A stretch of DNA of 5,286 nt, taken from contig JASHRR010000192.1 of the NCBI GenBank assembly GCA_030037185.1, positions 1 to 5,286 of the forward strand, written 5' to 3'. A model generated the notes under the pieces. That model searched no databases. It was not told where the DNA came from and saw only the letters and a list, made by a program, of their open reading frames with translations. The stretch comes from Xanthobacteraceae bacterium (GTDB taxonomy: Bacteria > Pseudomonadota > Alphaproteobacteria > Rhizobiales > Xanthobacteraceae). Shown here piece after piece: positions 1-5,286 of this stretch. A program made the translations under genes and the position numbers. The number at the start of each line of letters is the position of its first letter. The stretch's first letter is position 1.

Positions 1-1
1 C

Positions 2-544
2 GACTTGTCGGAAACCTGCCTTTCCTACATCGCCGGCGTGATCAGGCACGCCAAGGCGATCAACGCCTTCACCAACCCGACGACGAATTCCTACAAGCGG
101 CTGGTTCCCGGCTTCGAGGCGCCGGTACTGCTTGCCTATTCGGCCCGCAACCGCTCGGCCGCATGCCGGATTCCGTGGACGACTTCACCCAAGGCCAAGC
201 GTGTCGAGGTGCGTTTCCCCGACCCGCTTGCGAACCCCTATCTCGGCTTTGCCGCCATGCTGATGGCCGGCCTCGACGGCATCAACAACAAGCTCGATCC
301 GGGCCCCGCCATCGACAAAGACCTCTACGATCTGCCGCCCGCGGAACTCAAACAGATCCCGACCGTTTGCGGCTCGCTGCGCGAGGCGCTGGGCTGTCTC
401 GATGCCGACCGCGCCTTCCTCAAGGCGGGCGGCGTTTTCGACGACGATTTCATCGACAGCTACCTCGACCTCAAGATGTCAGAAGTGATCCGCTTCGAGC
501 ACACCCCGCATCCGGTCGAGTTCGAGATGTATTACTCGGCGTGA
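2..544 (+). CDS. glnA: Type I glutamine synthetase, C-terminal part (5' end outside window)
   Basis: Glutamine synthetase makes glutamine from glutamate, ammonia and ATP in the cytoplasm and is the main entry of ammonium into metabolism. About 180 residues are visible, compared with roughly 470 in the full enzyme, so this is the C-terminal portion of the catalytic domain. Recognisable blocks are [17 protein letters not shown], the SARNRSA loop, the [13 protein letters not shown] strand and a DLYDLPP motif. In type I enzymes the tyrosine of that motif (codon at 326-328) is the adenylylation site, so the enzyme probably keeps GlnE-type covalent control. The frame is open to the left edge; the TTG at 5-7 is an internal leucine codon, not a start. 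The reading frame ends normally at TGA 542-544 with no frameshift. The ending [14 protein letters not shown]...EFEMYYSA resembles rhizobial GlnA. I cannot tell whether this is the main glnA or an extra copy. Confidence 0.96.
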   Translation, partial: DLSETCLSYIAGVIRHAKAINAFTNPTTNSYKRLVPGFEAPVLLAYSARNRSAACRIPWTTSPKAKRVEVRFPDPLANPYLGFAAMLMAGLDGINNKLDPGPAIDKDLYDLPPAELKQIPTVCGSLREALGCLDADRAFLKAGGVFDDDFIDSYLDLKMSEVIRFEHTPHPVEFEMYYSA

Positions 545-582
545 TGCTGATCGTCGCTCGCTGATGCCAAGCTCGAGGGGCG

Positions 583-602
583 CCGCGGCCACGTAGTCGC
601 GG
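583..602. repeat. Small GC-rich hairpin between convergent genes
   Basis: A 7-bp stem (583-589 with 596-602, one G-T pair) closes a 6-nt loop in the 70-bp gap between the glnA stop and the stop of the minus-strand secreted protein. Its position suits a bidirectional transcription end. Neither side is followed by a T run, so it is not a convincing intrinsic terminator. It may be chance in GC-rich DNA. Confidence 0.25.
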
Positions 603-614
603 TTCGAAAACACC

Positions 615-1004
615 TTAGCCCGCCGCGGGCGTGACGTAGCAAAGCACGCGTCGCTGCGAGTCGATGAAGATAATGCCGTGTCCGGTCGGATTGCCGGCAT
701 CGAACTTCATTTTTTGCCTCGGAACTGGGATGCGGCTCCCCAGCGGAATGGTGGTGACGGCGCGATGGCCAGTGATGATGGCGACATAGTGGTCGCCCTC
801 GACCTCGAAGTTATCGGCTTCGTACGCGTCGGCCTCGCCGCAGCACGACACCCGCGGATGGTCTGGCTGTTTAAGGTTTTCGAACCATTGTTTGGTCCGA
901 GGATCCTGCGCGTCCCAACGGGTGTCGTCGCGGGCTAAGGCATTCGCGGTGATCAGTAACGTCCATATTGCCGTGAGAAAGGCTTGGACGATGGTCGGCT
1001 GCAT
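615..1004 (-). CDS. Small secreted protein with twin-cysteine motif, function unknown
   Basis: This encodes a 129-residue protein. Residues 1-24 look like a Sec signal peptide: a hydrophobic stretch (about 5-21) ends in ALA at 22-24, giving a predicted mature protein of about 105 residues in the periplasm or outside the cell. The mature part contains HPRVSCCGEADAYEAD at about 49-64 with adjacent cysteines C54-C55, a GDHYVAII block near 70-77, NPTGHGIIFI near 105-114, and a third cysteine C122 in VLCYVTP. I recall similar uncharacterised proteins in Bradyrhizobium-like genomes but know no established function. The cysteines, histidines and acidic residues could suit metal or disulfide chemistry, which is inference only. 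The start is the ATG at 1002-1004, supported by a GAGG (complement of 1012-1015) seven bases upstream. It lies alone, convergent with glnA, with no partner gene next to it. Confidence 0.8.
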   Translation of the reverse strand: MQPTIVQAFLTAIWTLLITANALARDDTRWDAQDPRTKQWFENLKQPDHPRVSCCGEADAYEADNFEVEGDHYVAIITGHRAVTTIPLGSRIPVPRQKMKFDAGNPTGHGIIFIDSQRRVLCYVTPAAG

Positions 1005-1270
1005 GACAATGCCTCGATTCGATAACGCGCCCTGTCGCTTGATCTACGCGGAAATTTCGTCAAATCGCCAGTTCCGGCCCACGTTGCGTTCCTGCTTTGC
1101 GGGATACTGAAGAATGACGGGCTTTGATGCGTTGCATGCATTATGCCATTCCGCCGTTCCTTAAGGTATCGGCATCACTATATCGCCTGGGCTGATCTCA
1201 TCATCGATATTCATTCTTCGAACGTCGGCGTGGCGTCATTCGTACTGCGTCGTGCGTCGGTCTCGGGCCA

Positions 1271-1299
1271 CGGTCTTCCCATCGCGCGGCACAAGACCG
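1271..1299. repeat. 7-bp inverted repeat, 15-nt spacer
   Basis: CGGTCTT at 1271-1277 is perfectly inverted as AAGACCG at 1293-1299. It lies in the gene-poor stretch far from any start or stop codon. It could be a regulator site, a weak hairpin or chance; no T run follows on either strand. Confidence 0.3.
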
Positions 1300-1727
1300 A
1301 GGGTCGGGACCACTCATTTCGCCCTACCAGCGCCGAGCCGCGGTCGCTAGTTTGGCCTGTTTCTTGCCCACAAAAGCGGCGTCAGGAGCCACGATCGAGA
1401 GAAGAGATAGTAGAACTTCTAAGACGGTTCGTGGAGGATGAGCCTGGTCCTAAATTAGTACGCAAGCATGACAATTCGCTGCATTATCTCTATTGCTGGA
1501 GATGATCCGCAATCCGCGAAAAGGGAATCACTTCGTTTTATCCAGACGAGAGTGAGTTCCGTTCTTTCACAGAGATAATGCCGTGCCGCGCCGCTCAGGC
1601 ACGCTCGCCAGTGCGTTATTCCGAGTCCACGGGAATCCTGCGGCCTCGTTGTCCGGTTGCGGCCCATTCCCACCCTTGCGGGGGAAGTCAGTGCTACGGC
1701 GGTGGGTAGGCTGCCGCTCACAGCTGA

Positions 1728-1747
1728 GCCGGCCTCAACTAGCCGGC
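1728..1747. repeat. GCCGGC pair with 8-nt spacer
   Basis: GCCGGC occurs at 1728-1733 and again at 1742-1747. Because the hexamer is itself palindromic, the pair is both a direct and an inverted repeat and could form a 6-bp hairpin. It lies about 185 bases upstream of the antiporter start codon, so an operator or leader role is conceivable but unproven. Confidence 0.25.
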
Positions 1748-1885
1748 ACGCCCTTTGCTTCCGATAATCCTATTTTTCGACGGTAAACAAAGGACTGCGG
1801 GTCGATAGGCACGTCCGGGCTGTGCTAAACGGATGCCGGCCTTCTGCGCCCCATCTTTACTGCGCCGCGACGAGCCCGTGACTCG

Positions 1886-1900
1886 AGGAGGTCCACAGGA
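1886..1900 (+). promoter_or_regulatory. Purine-rich Shine-Dalgarno region ahead of leader ORF and antiporter
   Basis: AGGAGG at 1886-1891 and AGGA at 1897-1900 are the best ribosome-binding signals upstream of the antiporter. AGGA lies five bases before the ATG at 1906, which opens a 15-codon frame. Neither is well spaced for the antiporter ATG at 1932, which has only a weak AGG at 1921-1923, eight bases upstream. Confidence 0.4.
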
Positions 1901-1905
1901 AGCGG

Positions 1906-1953
1906 ATGCGGATGAGCATCAGGCGAAGAGAATGTTTCACGAAACCCCTCTGA
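1906..1953 (+). CDS. Possible 15-residue leader peptide overlapping the antiporter start
   Basis: ATG 1906-1908 opens a short frame encoding MRMSIRRRECFTKPL, ending at TGA 1951-1953. It runs in a different frame from the antiporter and overlaps its first 22 bases. It has a better-spaced ribosome-binding site (AGGA 1897-1900) than the antiporter itself. Ribosomes finishing this frame would stop close to the antiporter start, so translational coupling or leader control is possible. The basic, arginine-rich composition is the only other feature. A frame this short can arise by chance, and no conservation can be checked here. Confidence 0.25.
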   Translation: MRMSIRRRECFTKPL

Positions 1954-3644
1954 TTACGACTATTGTCGCCGGTCTCGCGCTTGCTTTCGTATTCGGCGCG
2001 ATCGCCCACCGGCTGCGAGTGTCGCCCCTTGTGGGCTACTTGCTGGCCGGTGTTGCCGTGGGTCCACACACGCCCGGATTTGTGGCGGATCCGGCGCTCG
2101 CAGCAGAACTGGCCGAGATCGGTATCATTCTGCTTATGTTCGGCGTCGGGCTACATTTCTCGTTGAGTGATCTGCTCTCCGTCCGCGCGATCGCCGTACC
2201 GGGCGCATTAGTTCAAATAGGAGTGGCAACGCTCTTTGGGCTGGGGCTTGCCCTAAGCAAGGGGTGGACGGTTGGCGCGGGGCTTGTGTTTGGGCTTGCG
2301 CTCTCGGTTGCAAGCACTGTGGTGCTAACGCGCGCAATTCAAGAACGCCGTCTCATGGAGACGGAACGCGGGCATATCGCGGTCGGGTGGCTCATCGTAG
2401 AGGACCTGGCGATGGTGCTCGCGCTGGTGCTTCTGCCCGCGCTGGCCCCGCTCTTCGGCGGGAGCAACGAATCGGTCACTCCTGACCCCCTGGCCGCCTT
2501 CTTCGGATTGGGCCTCACCGGCGTGCTAGTGTTGACCTTCGTCAAGGTCGGTCTCTTCGTTGGACTCATGCTCGCAGTTGGCCGCCGCGTAGTTCCTTGG
2601 GTGCTTCACTACATCGCGCATACTGGATCACGCGAGCTGTTCCGCCTAGCCGTTTTGGCGATTGCTCTCAGCGTTGCGTTCGGAGCTGCGAAACTGTTTG
2701 GCGTTTCGTTCGCGCTCGGTGCCTTTTTCGCCGGGATGATCCTCAGTGAATCAGCGCTCTGCCAGCGCGCTGCCGAGGAATCGTTGCCATTGCGGGACGC
2801 GTTCGCCGTGCTGTTTTTCGTATCCGTTGGCATGCTTTTCGATCCAGCGAGTATCGTCCGTGAGCCGTGGTCGATGGCTGCGATGTTGCTCATCATTGTT
2901 GTCGGAAAATCCCTTGCTGCCTTCCTAATCGTGCTTGCCTTTCGGCACCCAATTGCCACAGCCCTCACGATCTCTGCTAGTCTCGCGCAGATCGGCGAAT
3001 TTTCATTCATTCTTGGTGAGTTCGGGGTCAACCTGAACCTTCTCCCGTCGGAGGGCCGCGACCTCGTCCTCGGTGGCGCCATCATTTCGATTCTGCTTAA
3101 TCCGCTAATGTTCGCGATGGCTGATCGGCTAAGCCAGCGTCTCGAAGGCCATCCTGGTCCCATCGTTACGGCTACGCCAAGCGCTCCGCCTTCGCCGTTG
3201 AGTAGCACTGCACTGACAAATCATACTATTCTCGTCGGATATGGCAGGGTCGGCAGGATTATCGGAACTGCTTTGAGAGAAAAGAACGAAAGGTTCCTTG
3301 TAATCGAGACTTCAGACCCTCTCATCTCCGATCTTCGAGAAGCAAATATTGAGGTAATCGCTGGCAATGCAGCGCAACCTGACGTGCTGAAGGCGGCGAA
3401 CCTCCCGGGGGCGAAATACGTAATGATCGCAATTCCGGAGGCCTTTGAGGCAGGGCAAGTCGTGCAACAAGCTCGCGCTGCCAATCCAAAGAGCCAAATA
3501 ATCGCGCGGGCCCATTCAGACGCGGAAGTTGAGCACCTAAACAGTCTTGGTGCCGACACCGTTATCATGGGGGAGCGAGAGATTGCACGCGAGATGATAG
3601 AGTATTTCTCCGCGCAAGAAGCGCAGAAGCCTGACTTAGCATAG
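1932..3644 (+). CDS. ybaL: YbaL-type CPA2 cation/proton antiporter with RCK (TrkA-N) domain, putative K+ efflux
   Basis: This 570-residue inner-membrane protein belongs to the Kef/CPA2 family, which exchanges K+ (or Na+) for protons. Residues about 7-397 form the exchanger domain with roughly 12-13 hydrophobic segments. GWLIVEDL places an acidic pair, E157-D158, where CPA2 proteins keep ion-binding residues. GKSLAAF carries K326, probably the conserved lysine of the core. FALGAFFAGM (260-269), LPLRDAFAVLFFVSVGMLFDP (about 285-305) and SLAQIGEFSFIL (350-361) are strongly Kef/YbaL-like. After a Pro/Ser-rich linker (about 407-428), a cytoplasmic Rossmann domain follows: GYGRVG at 436-441 is the dinucleotide loop, E459 the acid after the second strand, and the end keeps the YbaL-like VIMGEREIAREM. 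The frame stays open upstream to an ATG at 1833, but the ATG at 1932 fits because MFHETPLITTIVAGL matches the YbaL N-terminus; the extra 33 residues would be polar and unlike the family. YbaL itself is only a putative K+ exporter, so the ion is not proven. Confidence 0.93.
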   Translation: MFHETPLITTIVAGLALAFVFGAIAHRLRVSPLVGYLLAGVAVGPHTPGFVADPALAAELAEIGIILLMFGVGLHFSLSDLLSVRAIAVPGALVQIGVATLFGLGLALSKGWTVGAGLVFGLALSVASTVVLTRAIQERRLMETERGHIAVGWLIVEDLAMVLALVLLPALAPLFGGSNESVTPDPLAAFFGLGLTGVLVLTFVKVGLFVGLMLAVGRRVVPWVLHYIAHTGSRELFRLAVLAIALSVAFGAAKLFGVSFALGAFFAGMILSESALCQRAAEESLPLRDAFAVLFFVSVGMLFDPASIVREPWSMAAMLLIIVVGKSLAAFLIVLAFRHPIATALTISASLAQIGEFSFILGEFGVNLNLLPSEGRDLVLGGAIISILLNPLMFAMADRLSQRLEGHPGPIVTATPSAPPSPLSSTALTNHTILVGYGRVGRIIGTALREKNERFLVIETSDPLISDLREANIEVIAGNAAQPDVLKAANLPGAKYVMIAIPEAFEAGQVVQQARAANPKSQIIARAHSDAEVEHLNSLGADTVIMGEREIAREMIEYFSAQEAQKPDLA

Positions 3645-3648
3645 GGCC

Positions 3649-3690
3649 CCGGACGCGCCAGCAGCGGCGCTCGTGTCCGGCACGTTTCTT
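3649..3690 (+). terminator. Likely intrinsic terminator after the antiporter gene
   Basis: Five bases after the TAG stop (3642-3644), CCGGAC at 3649-3654 pairs with GTCCGG at 3675-3680. GCGCC at 3655-3659 pairs with GGCGC at 3666-3670. The stem is 11 bp with a 4-nt bulge (3671-3674) and a 6-nt loop. A modest T-rich tail (GTTTCTT at 3684-3690) follows. The short, interrupted T tract keeps the call moderate. Confidence 0.5.
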
Positions 3691-3709
3691 GCCCGTTTGG
3701 GGGTGCGCT

Positions 3710-3734
3710 CGGTCGCTCCCGAAACATCCGACCG
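3710..3734. repeat. 6-bp inverted repeat (second hairpin in convergent gap)
   Basis: CGGTCG at 3710-3715 is perfectly inverted as CGACCG at 3729-3734 around a 13-nt spacer. It lies between the terminator-like hairpin and the longer inverted repeat at 3741-3781. Alone it would be unremarkable; its interest is its place in a cluster. Confidence 0.35.
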
Positions 3735-3740
3735 TGCGTA

Positions 3741-3781
3741 GGCCCGACCTCCCGCTTTCCCAATCTCGTAGAGGTCGGGCC
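3741..3781. repeat. 11-bp perfect inverted repeat, 19-nt loop
   Basis: GGCCCGACCTC at 3741-3751 is perfectly inverted as GAGGTCGGGCC at 3771-3781. It lies 55 bases beyond the stop of the minus-strand response regulator and about 100 bases beyond the antiporter stop. As RNA it would form a stable stem on either strand and could protect or end the 3' tail of the regulator mRNA. No T run follows on either strand, so it is not a classical intrinsic terminator. A REP-like dispersed palindrome is the main alternative. Confidence 0.6.
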
Positions 3782-3835
3782 GCTTGATTCCTAGACAGCA
3801 ACCGTCGAACTGGCGCACAGGACCTTCGGATGCTC

Positions 3836-4738
3836 TCAAGCGTGCTGGGTGCGAAGCAGCTGCTGCTTTTTCATTTGCCGAGATAATGCGAGTCGGCGAA
3901 AATCGCCAGGTTCGTCGTGGCGCGACAACGTTCTTTCGGAAGGTTGCCACCGATCGGCGACCCCGTGGCGTTCCAGGCGATAGCCTATGCCCGATTCCGA
4001 CATCAGCAGCTTTGGTTGGCTCGGATCGGCCTCGATCTTTCGACGCAGCTTTCGCACCAGACTCCGCAGATACTGCACATTCTCGGACGAGGTATCACAC
4101 CAAATGTCGTTAGTAAGCTGGTTGTGGGTGATCACCAACCCAAGATGCGAAGCGAGCAGATGCAACAAACGATATTCCTGACGAGTCAATGTAACGTATC
4201 GACTGTCGAGGGTCACCGCCCGCGACACGAGATCAATCGTGAGCGGTCCAGTCTGCACTACCGGGTCCTTGTCAACAGCCTTGTGATAACGGCGGAGCAC
4301 CGCTTCACAGCGCGCGGCCAGTTCGGTCATCCCGAATGGCTTGATTACGTAGTCGTCGGCGCGGCTTCGTAGAAAATGCACCTTGTGATCCTCTTCGGTC
4401 TGGATCGACAGCACAATGACGGGGACGTCTGACCGTGACCGTACGGTCCGGAGCACTCCGATTCCACTCATGTCAAGCAAGTCGGGGTCGAGAAGGATCA
4501 GGTCGGGTCGAATGTGGGCGACAGCGGTCAGTCCGGCCGAACCATTTTTCGCTGGGCAAACAGAGTAGCCGTAGAATTTCAGACCTACACTGACAAAACG
4601 CCGTGTCTGCTGCTCGCAGTCGATCACCAGGATCGTGCTAGCCGGCTTAGGCGATCGGGAGCGGATCGCGCAGTTCGGCGGCTGGGTTGCGCCGCTGACG
4701 TGTAGGGGTGCCCCAAGCTTGAGTCTCGATGCCTTCAT
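3836..4738 (-). CDS. Orphan KdpE-like OmpR-family response regulator with altered acidic pocket
   Basis: This encodes a 300-residue DNA-binding response regulator. Residues about 35-151 form the receiver domain: D84 in LILLD is the expected phosphoacceptor, S111 in VIVLS and K133 in KPFG are the other switch residues. Residues about 163-256 form the winged-helix OmpR/PhoB output domain, with LTRQEYRLL, NVQYLRSLVRKLRRKIE and the closing SGIGYRL. The nearest family I recognise is KdpE, but kdp genes are absent, so no symbol is given. Oddities: the acidic pair before E42 reads D40-C41 rather than two acids; the usual LP after the phosphoacceptor loop is LL; R126 replaces glycine in the GADDY-like motif. 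It also has about 34 extra N-terminal and 44 extra basic, polar C-terminal residues. The start is ATG 4736-4738, preceded at eight bases by GGAGG (complement of 4747-4751); the frame is open to an ATG at 4798, but that has no such site. No histidine kinase is adjacent. Confidence 0.9.
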   Translation of the reverse strand: MKASRLKLGAPLHVSGATQPPNCAIRSRSPKPASTILVIDCEQQTRRFVSVGLKFYGYSVCPAKNGSAGLTAVAHIRPDLILLDPDLLDMSGIGVLRTVRSRSDVPVIVLSIQTEEDHKVHFLRSRADDYVIKPFGMTELAARCEAVLRRYHKAVDKDPVVQTGPLTIDLVSRAVTLDSRYVTLTRQEYRLLHLLASHLGLVITHNQLTNDIWCDTSSENVQYLRSLVRKLRRKIEADPSQPKLLMSESGIGYRLERHGVADRWQPSERTLSRHDEPGDFRRLALSRQMKKQQLLRTQHA

Positions 4739-4746
4739 AACCGAAA

Positions 4747-4751
4747 CCTCC
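4747..4751 (-). promoter_or_regulatory. Ribosome-binding site deciding the response-regulator start
   Basis: On the minus strand GGAGG, within GGTGGAGG, ends eight bases before the ATG at 4736-4738. This favours a 300-residue product over the 320 residues obtained from the in-frame ATG at 4796-4798. Confidence 0.7.
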
Positions 4752-4798
4752 ACCGTCATATCGGTGAGGTACAAATTCAGCCATTTGCTGTGTGGCAC

Positions 4799-4999
4799 TC
4801 GGCGATAACCGTGCGCAAACCCACGCAGTCAGTAAAAGAGCGGCCCGGGATCACGCACGGACGGGAAACGCTCCAAGTTGCCACTGCGGACCGATCTGGC
4901 GATAAAATGCAAATCGTGAGAAGTATTAGTTCGGCTTTGCGGCACGGCAGCAACCCTCGATAGACGGCCGCTCTGGGATTCACTCTGTGCTCGGGAAAA
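4799..4999. other. Intergenic stretch upstream of the response regulator
   Basis: No intact gene is visible here. A promoter for the minus-strand response regulator is expected in this interval, but I could not identify a convincing -35/-10 pair. The last bases (about 4967-4995) might be more of the recombinase remnant that becomes recognisable from 5000, but the match is too weak to call. Confidence 0.45.
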
Positions 5000-5148
5000 A
5001 TGTTCGCCGAGTTCGAGACGAAACTAGCCGAAGTCGTCAACTTGAGCGCATTGCGAGAGCCAAGGCGGAAGGTGTCTGCAAAGGTTGTCCCACCCCGACA
5101 GACGCAAGTGGAATCCGGACCAGACCGTGGGTGAGCGCGGAATCCTGA
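5000..5148 (+). pseudogene. Serine recombinase (resolvase/invertase) remnant, frameshifted
   Basis: From 5000 the first frame reads MFAEFETKL, like the FAEFE segment at the end of the catalytic domain of resolvase/invertase serine recombinases. The similarity then continues in another frame from 5029: RSRQLERIARAKAEGVCKG, matching the family pattern RxRQxEGIAxAKAEGxYKG, followed by PTPTDASGIR, the usual lead into the C-terminal helix-turn-helix. Joining the two needs one base restored near 5027-5028. The second frame stops at TGA 5146-5148 before a complete helix-turn-helix, and the upstream catalytic part with the active-site serine is not recognisable. The element is therefore non-functional in site-specific recombination. 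It probably marks a past mobile element or island segment. The call rests on remembered family patterns. Confidence 0.7.
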
Positions 5149-5170
5149 CTGCAATGGGAATGCTGACCCA

Positions 5171-5286
5171 GTGCGGGGAGAAACCAACGCCATGGTCAAA
5201 ACTCTTGGCAGGTTGGGAACATCAGACGAGATTGCGAAGGCTGTCGTATTTTCTTGCCTCCGACGACGGCAGCTACCCACGGGAGT
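5171..5286 (+). pseudogene. Short-chain dehydrogenase/reductase C-terminal remnant, frameshifted, runs off the window
   Basis: From about 5171 one frame gives GETNAMVKTLGRLGTSDEI, continuing AKAVVF. This matches the SDR pattern PLGRLGTPDEIAKAVVFLAS found near the C-terminus of NAD(P)-dependent short-chain dehydrogenases. After VVF an extra T at about 5252 shifts the frame; LASDDGSY then reads in the next frame, and a further base loss is needed to give the expected TG (5277-5286). The proline before LGRLG is also missing. The N-terminal cofactor-binding half and the YxxxK catalytic motif are not visible upstream, where recombinase remnant sequence lies instead. It is a broken fragment whose substrate cannot be inferred. 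It may extend beyond the right edge. Confidence 0.65.

Larger units (their letters stand above)
1005..1931. other. Long stretch without a supportable gene
   Basis: About 930 bases separate the start of the minus-strand secreted protein from the start of the antiporter gene. Open frames exist, for example 1143-1505 on the plus strand (120 codons) and 1455-1721 on the minus strand. They show no recognisable domain, lack a good ribosome-binding site, and have mixed codon use unlike glnA. The stretch must contain the promoters of both flanking divergent genes, but I could not place a convincing -35/-10 pair. It also holds two small inverted repeats (1271-1299 and 1728-1747), and a possible leader ORF lies at its right end. 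It may be decayed former coding DNA, but I recognised no parent gene. Confidence 0.6.

Noticed and set aside
5..7. TTG at 5-7 as a start codon for the glutamine synthetase frame
   Set aside because: The frame is open to the window edge and the sequence here matches the interior of GlnA, so TTG encodes an internal leucine.
163..564. Plus-strand open frame of 133 codons inside glnA
   Set aside because: An arginine-rich shadow of the GC-rich glnA gene in another frame.
678..938. Plus-strand open frame opposite the secreted protein
   Set aside because: Antisense to a frame with a clear signal peptide and family-like motifs; it shows no domain of its own.
1039..1063. TTGAT (1039-1043) and GTCAA (1059-1063) as an FNR/FixK-type site
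   Set aside because: The half-sites are 15 bases apart instead of the usual 4, so they do not form a proper box.
1143..1505. 120-codon plus-strand frame in the gene-free stretch
   Set aside because: No recognisable domain, no clear ribosome-binding site and atypical codon use; kept only as part of the unexplained stretch.
668..1585. 13-base direct repeat AGATAATGCCGTG at 668-680 and 1573-1585
   Set aside because: Flanks show no further similarity; one copy is inside coding sequence; a chance match of this length is plausible in 5 kb.
1763..1768. GATAAT as a -10 element for the antiporter
   Set aside because: No acceptable -35 element at 16-18 bases upstream, so the promoter call is not supported.
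1833..1931. N-terminal extension of the antiporter from ATG 1833
   Set aside because: The extra 33 residues are polar and unlike the family, whereas the sequence from ATG 1932 matches the YbaL N-terminus directly.
2609..3208. 199-codon minus-strand frame inside the antiporter gene
   Set aside because: Antisense to the conserved membrane domain; low-complexity composition and no motif.
3917..4372. 151-codon plus-strand frame opposite the response regulator
   Set aside because: Antisense shadow of conserved receiver and winged-helix sequence.
4777..5280. 167-codon minus-strand frame at the right end
   Set aside because: Lies antisense to the recombinase and SDR remnants, which explain the sequence better; no recognisable domain and no family-like start.

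Overview
The window looks like a piece of an alphaproteobacterial chromosome or island, probably from the Rhizobiales. The glutamine synthetase C-terminus at the left edge reads like rhizobial GlnA. A small exported protein with a twin-cysteine motif follows, of a kind I associate with Bradyrhizobium-like genomes. Gene density is low: about 900 bases between 1005 and 1931 hold no gene I can defend. Gene remnants pile up at the right end. This fits an accessory or island-like region better than a compact core operon. No tRNA, rRNA, CRISPR array or intact insertion sequence was seen.

Layout, left to right: (1) 2-544 (+), the C-terminal part of a type I glutamine synthetase (glnA), cut by the window edge. 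(2) 615-1004 (-), a small secreted protein with three cysteines, convergent with glnA. (3) 1005-1931, a long apparently non-coding stretch with short inverted repeats, ending in a possible 15-codon leader ORF that overlaps the next start. (4) 1932-3644 (+), a complete CPA2 cation/proton antiporter with a C-terminal RCK/TrkA-N domain, closely resembling E. coli YbaL. (5) 3645-3835, a convergent intergenic region with three successive inverted repeats, the first terminator-like. (6) 3836-4738 (-), an orphan KdpE-like OmpR-family response regulator with N- and C-terminal extensions and an altered acidic pocket. (7) About 5000-5286 (+), a frameshifted serine-recombinase remnant joined to a frameshifted short-chain dehydrogenase (SDR) remnant that runs off the window.

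Functionally, the central pair is the most coherent part: a putative K+ efflux antiporter faces a regulator whose closest recognisable relative is KdpE, the K+ response regulator. A shared role in potassium or pH homeostasis is an inference from this proximity, because the genes are convergent, not an operon, and no sensor kinase is present. I found no clearly new multi-gene system. The best leads are the divergent regulator, the hairpin cluster, the possible leader ORF and the recombinase/SDR remnant junction.
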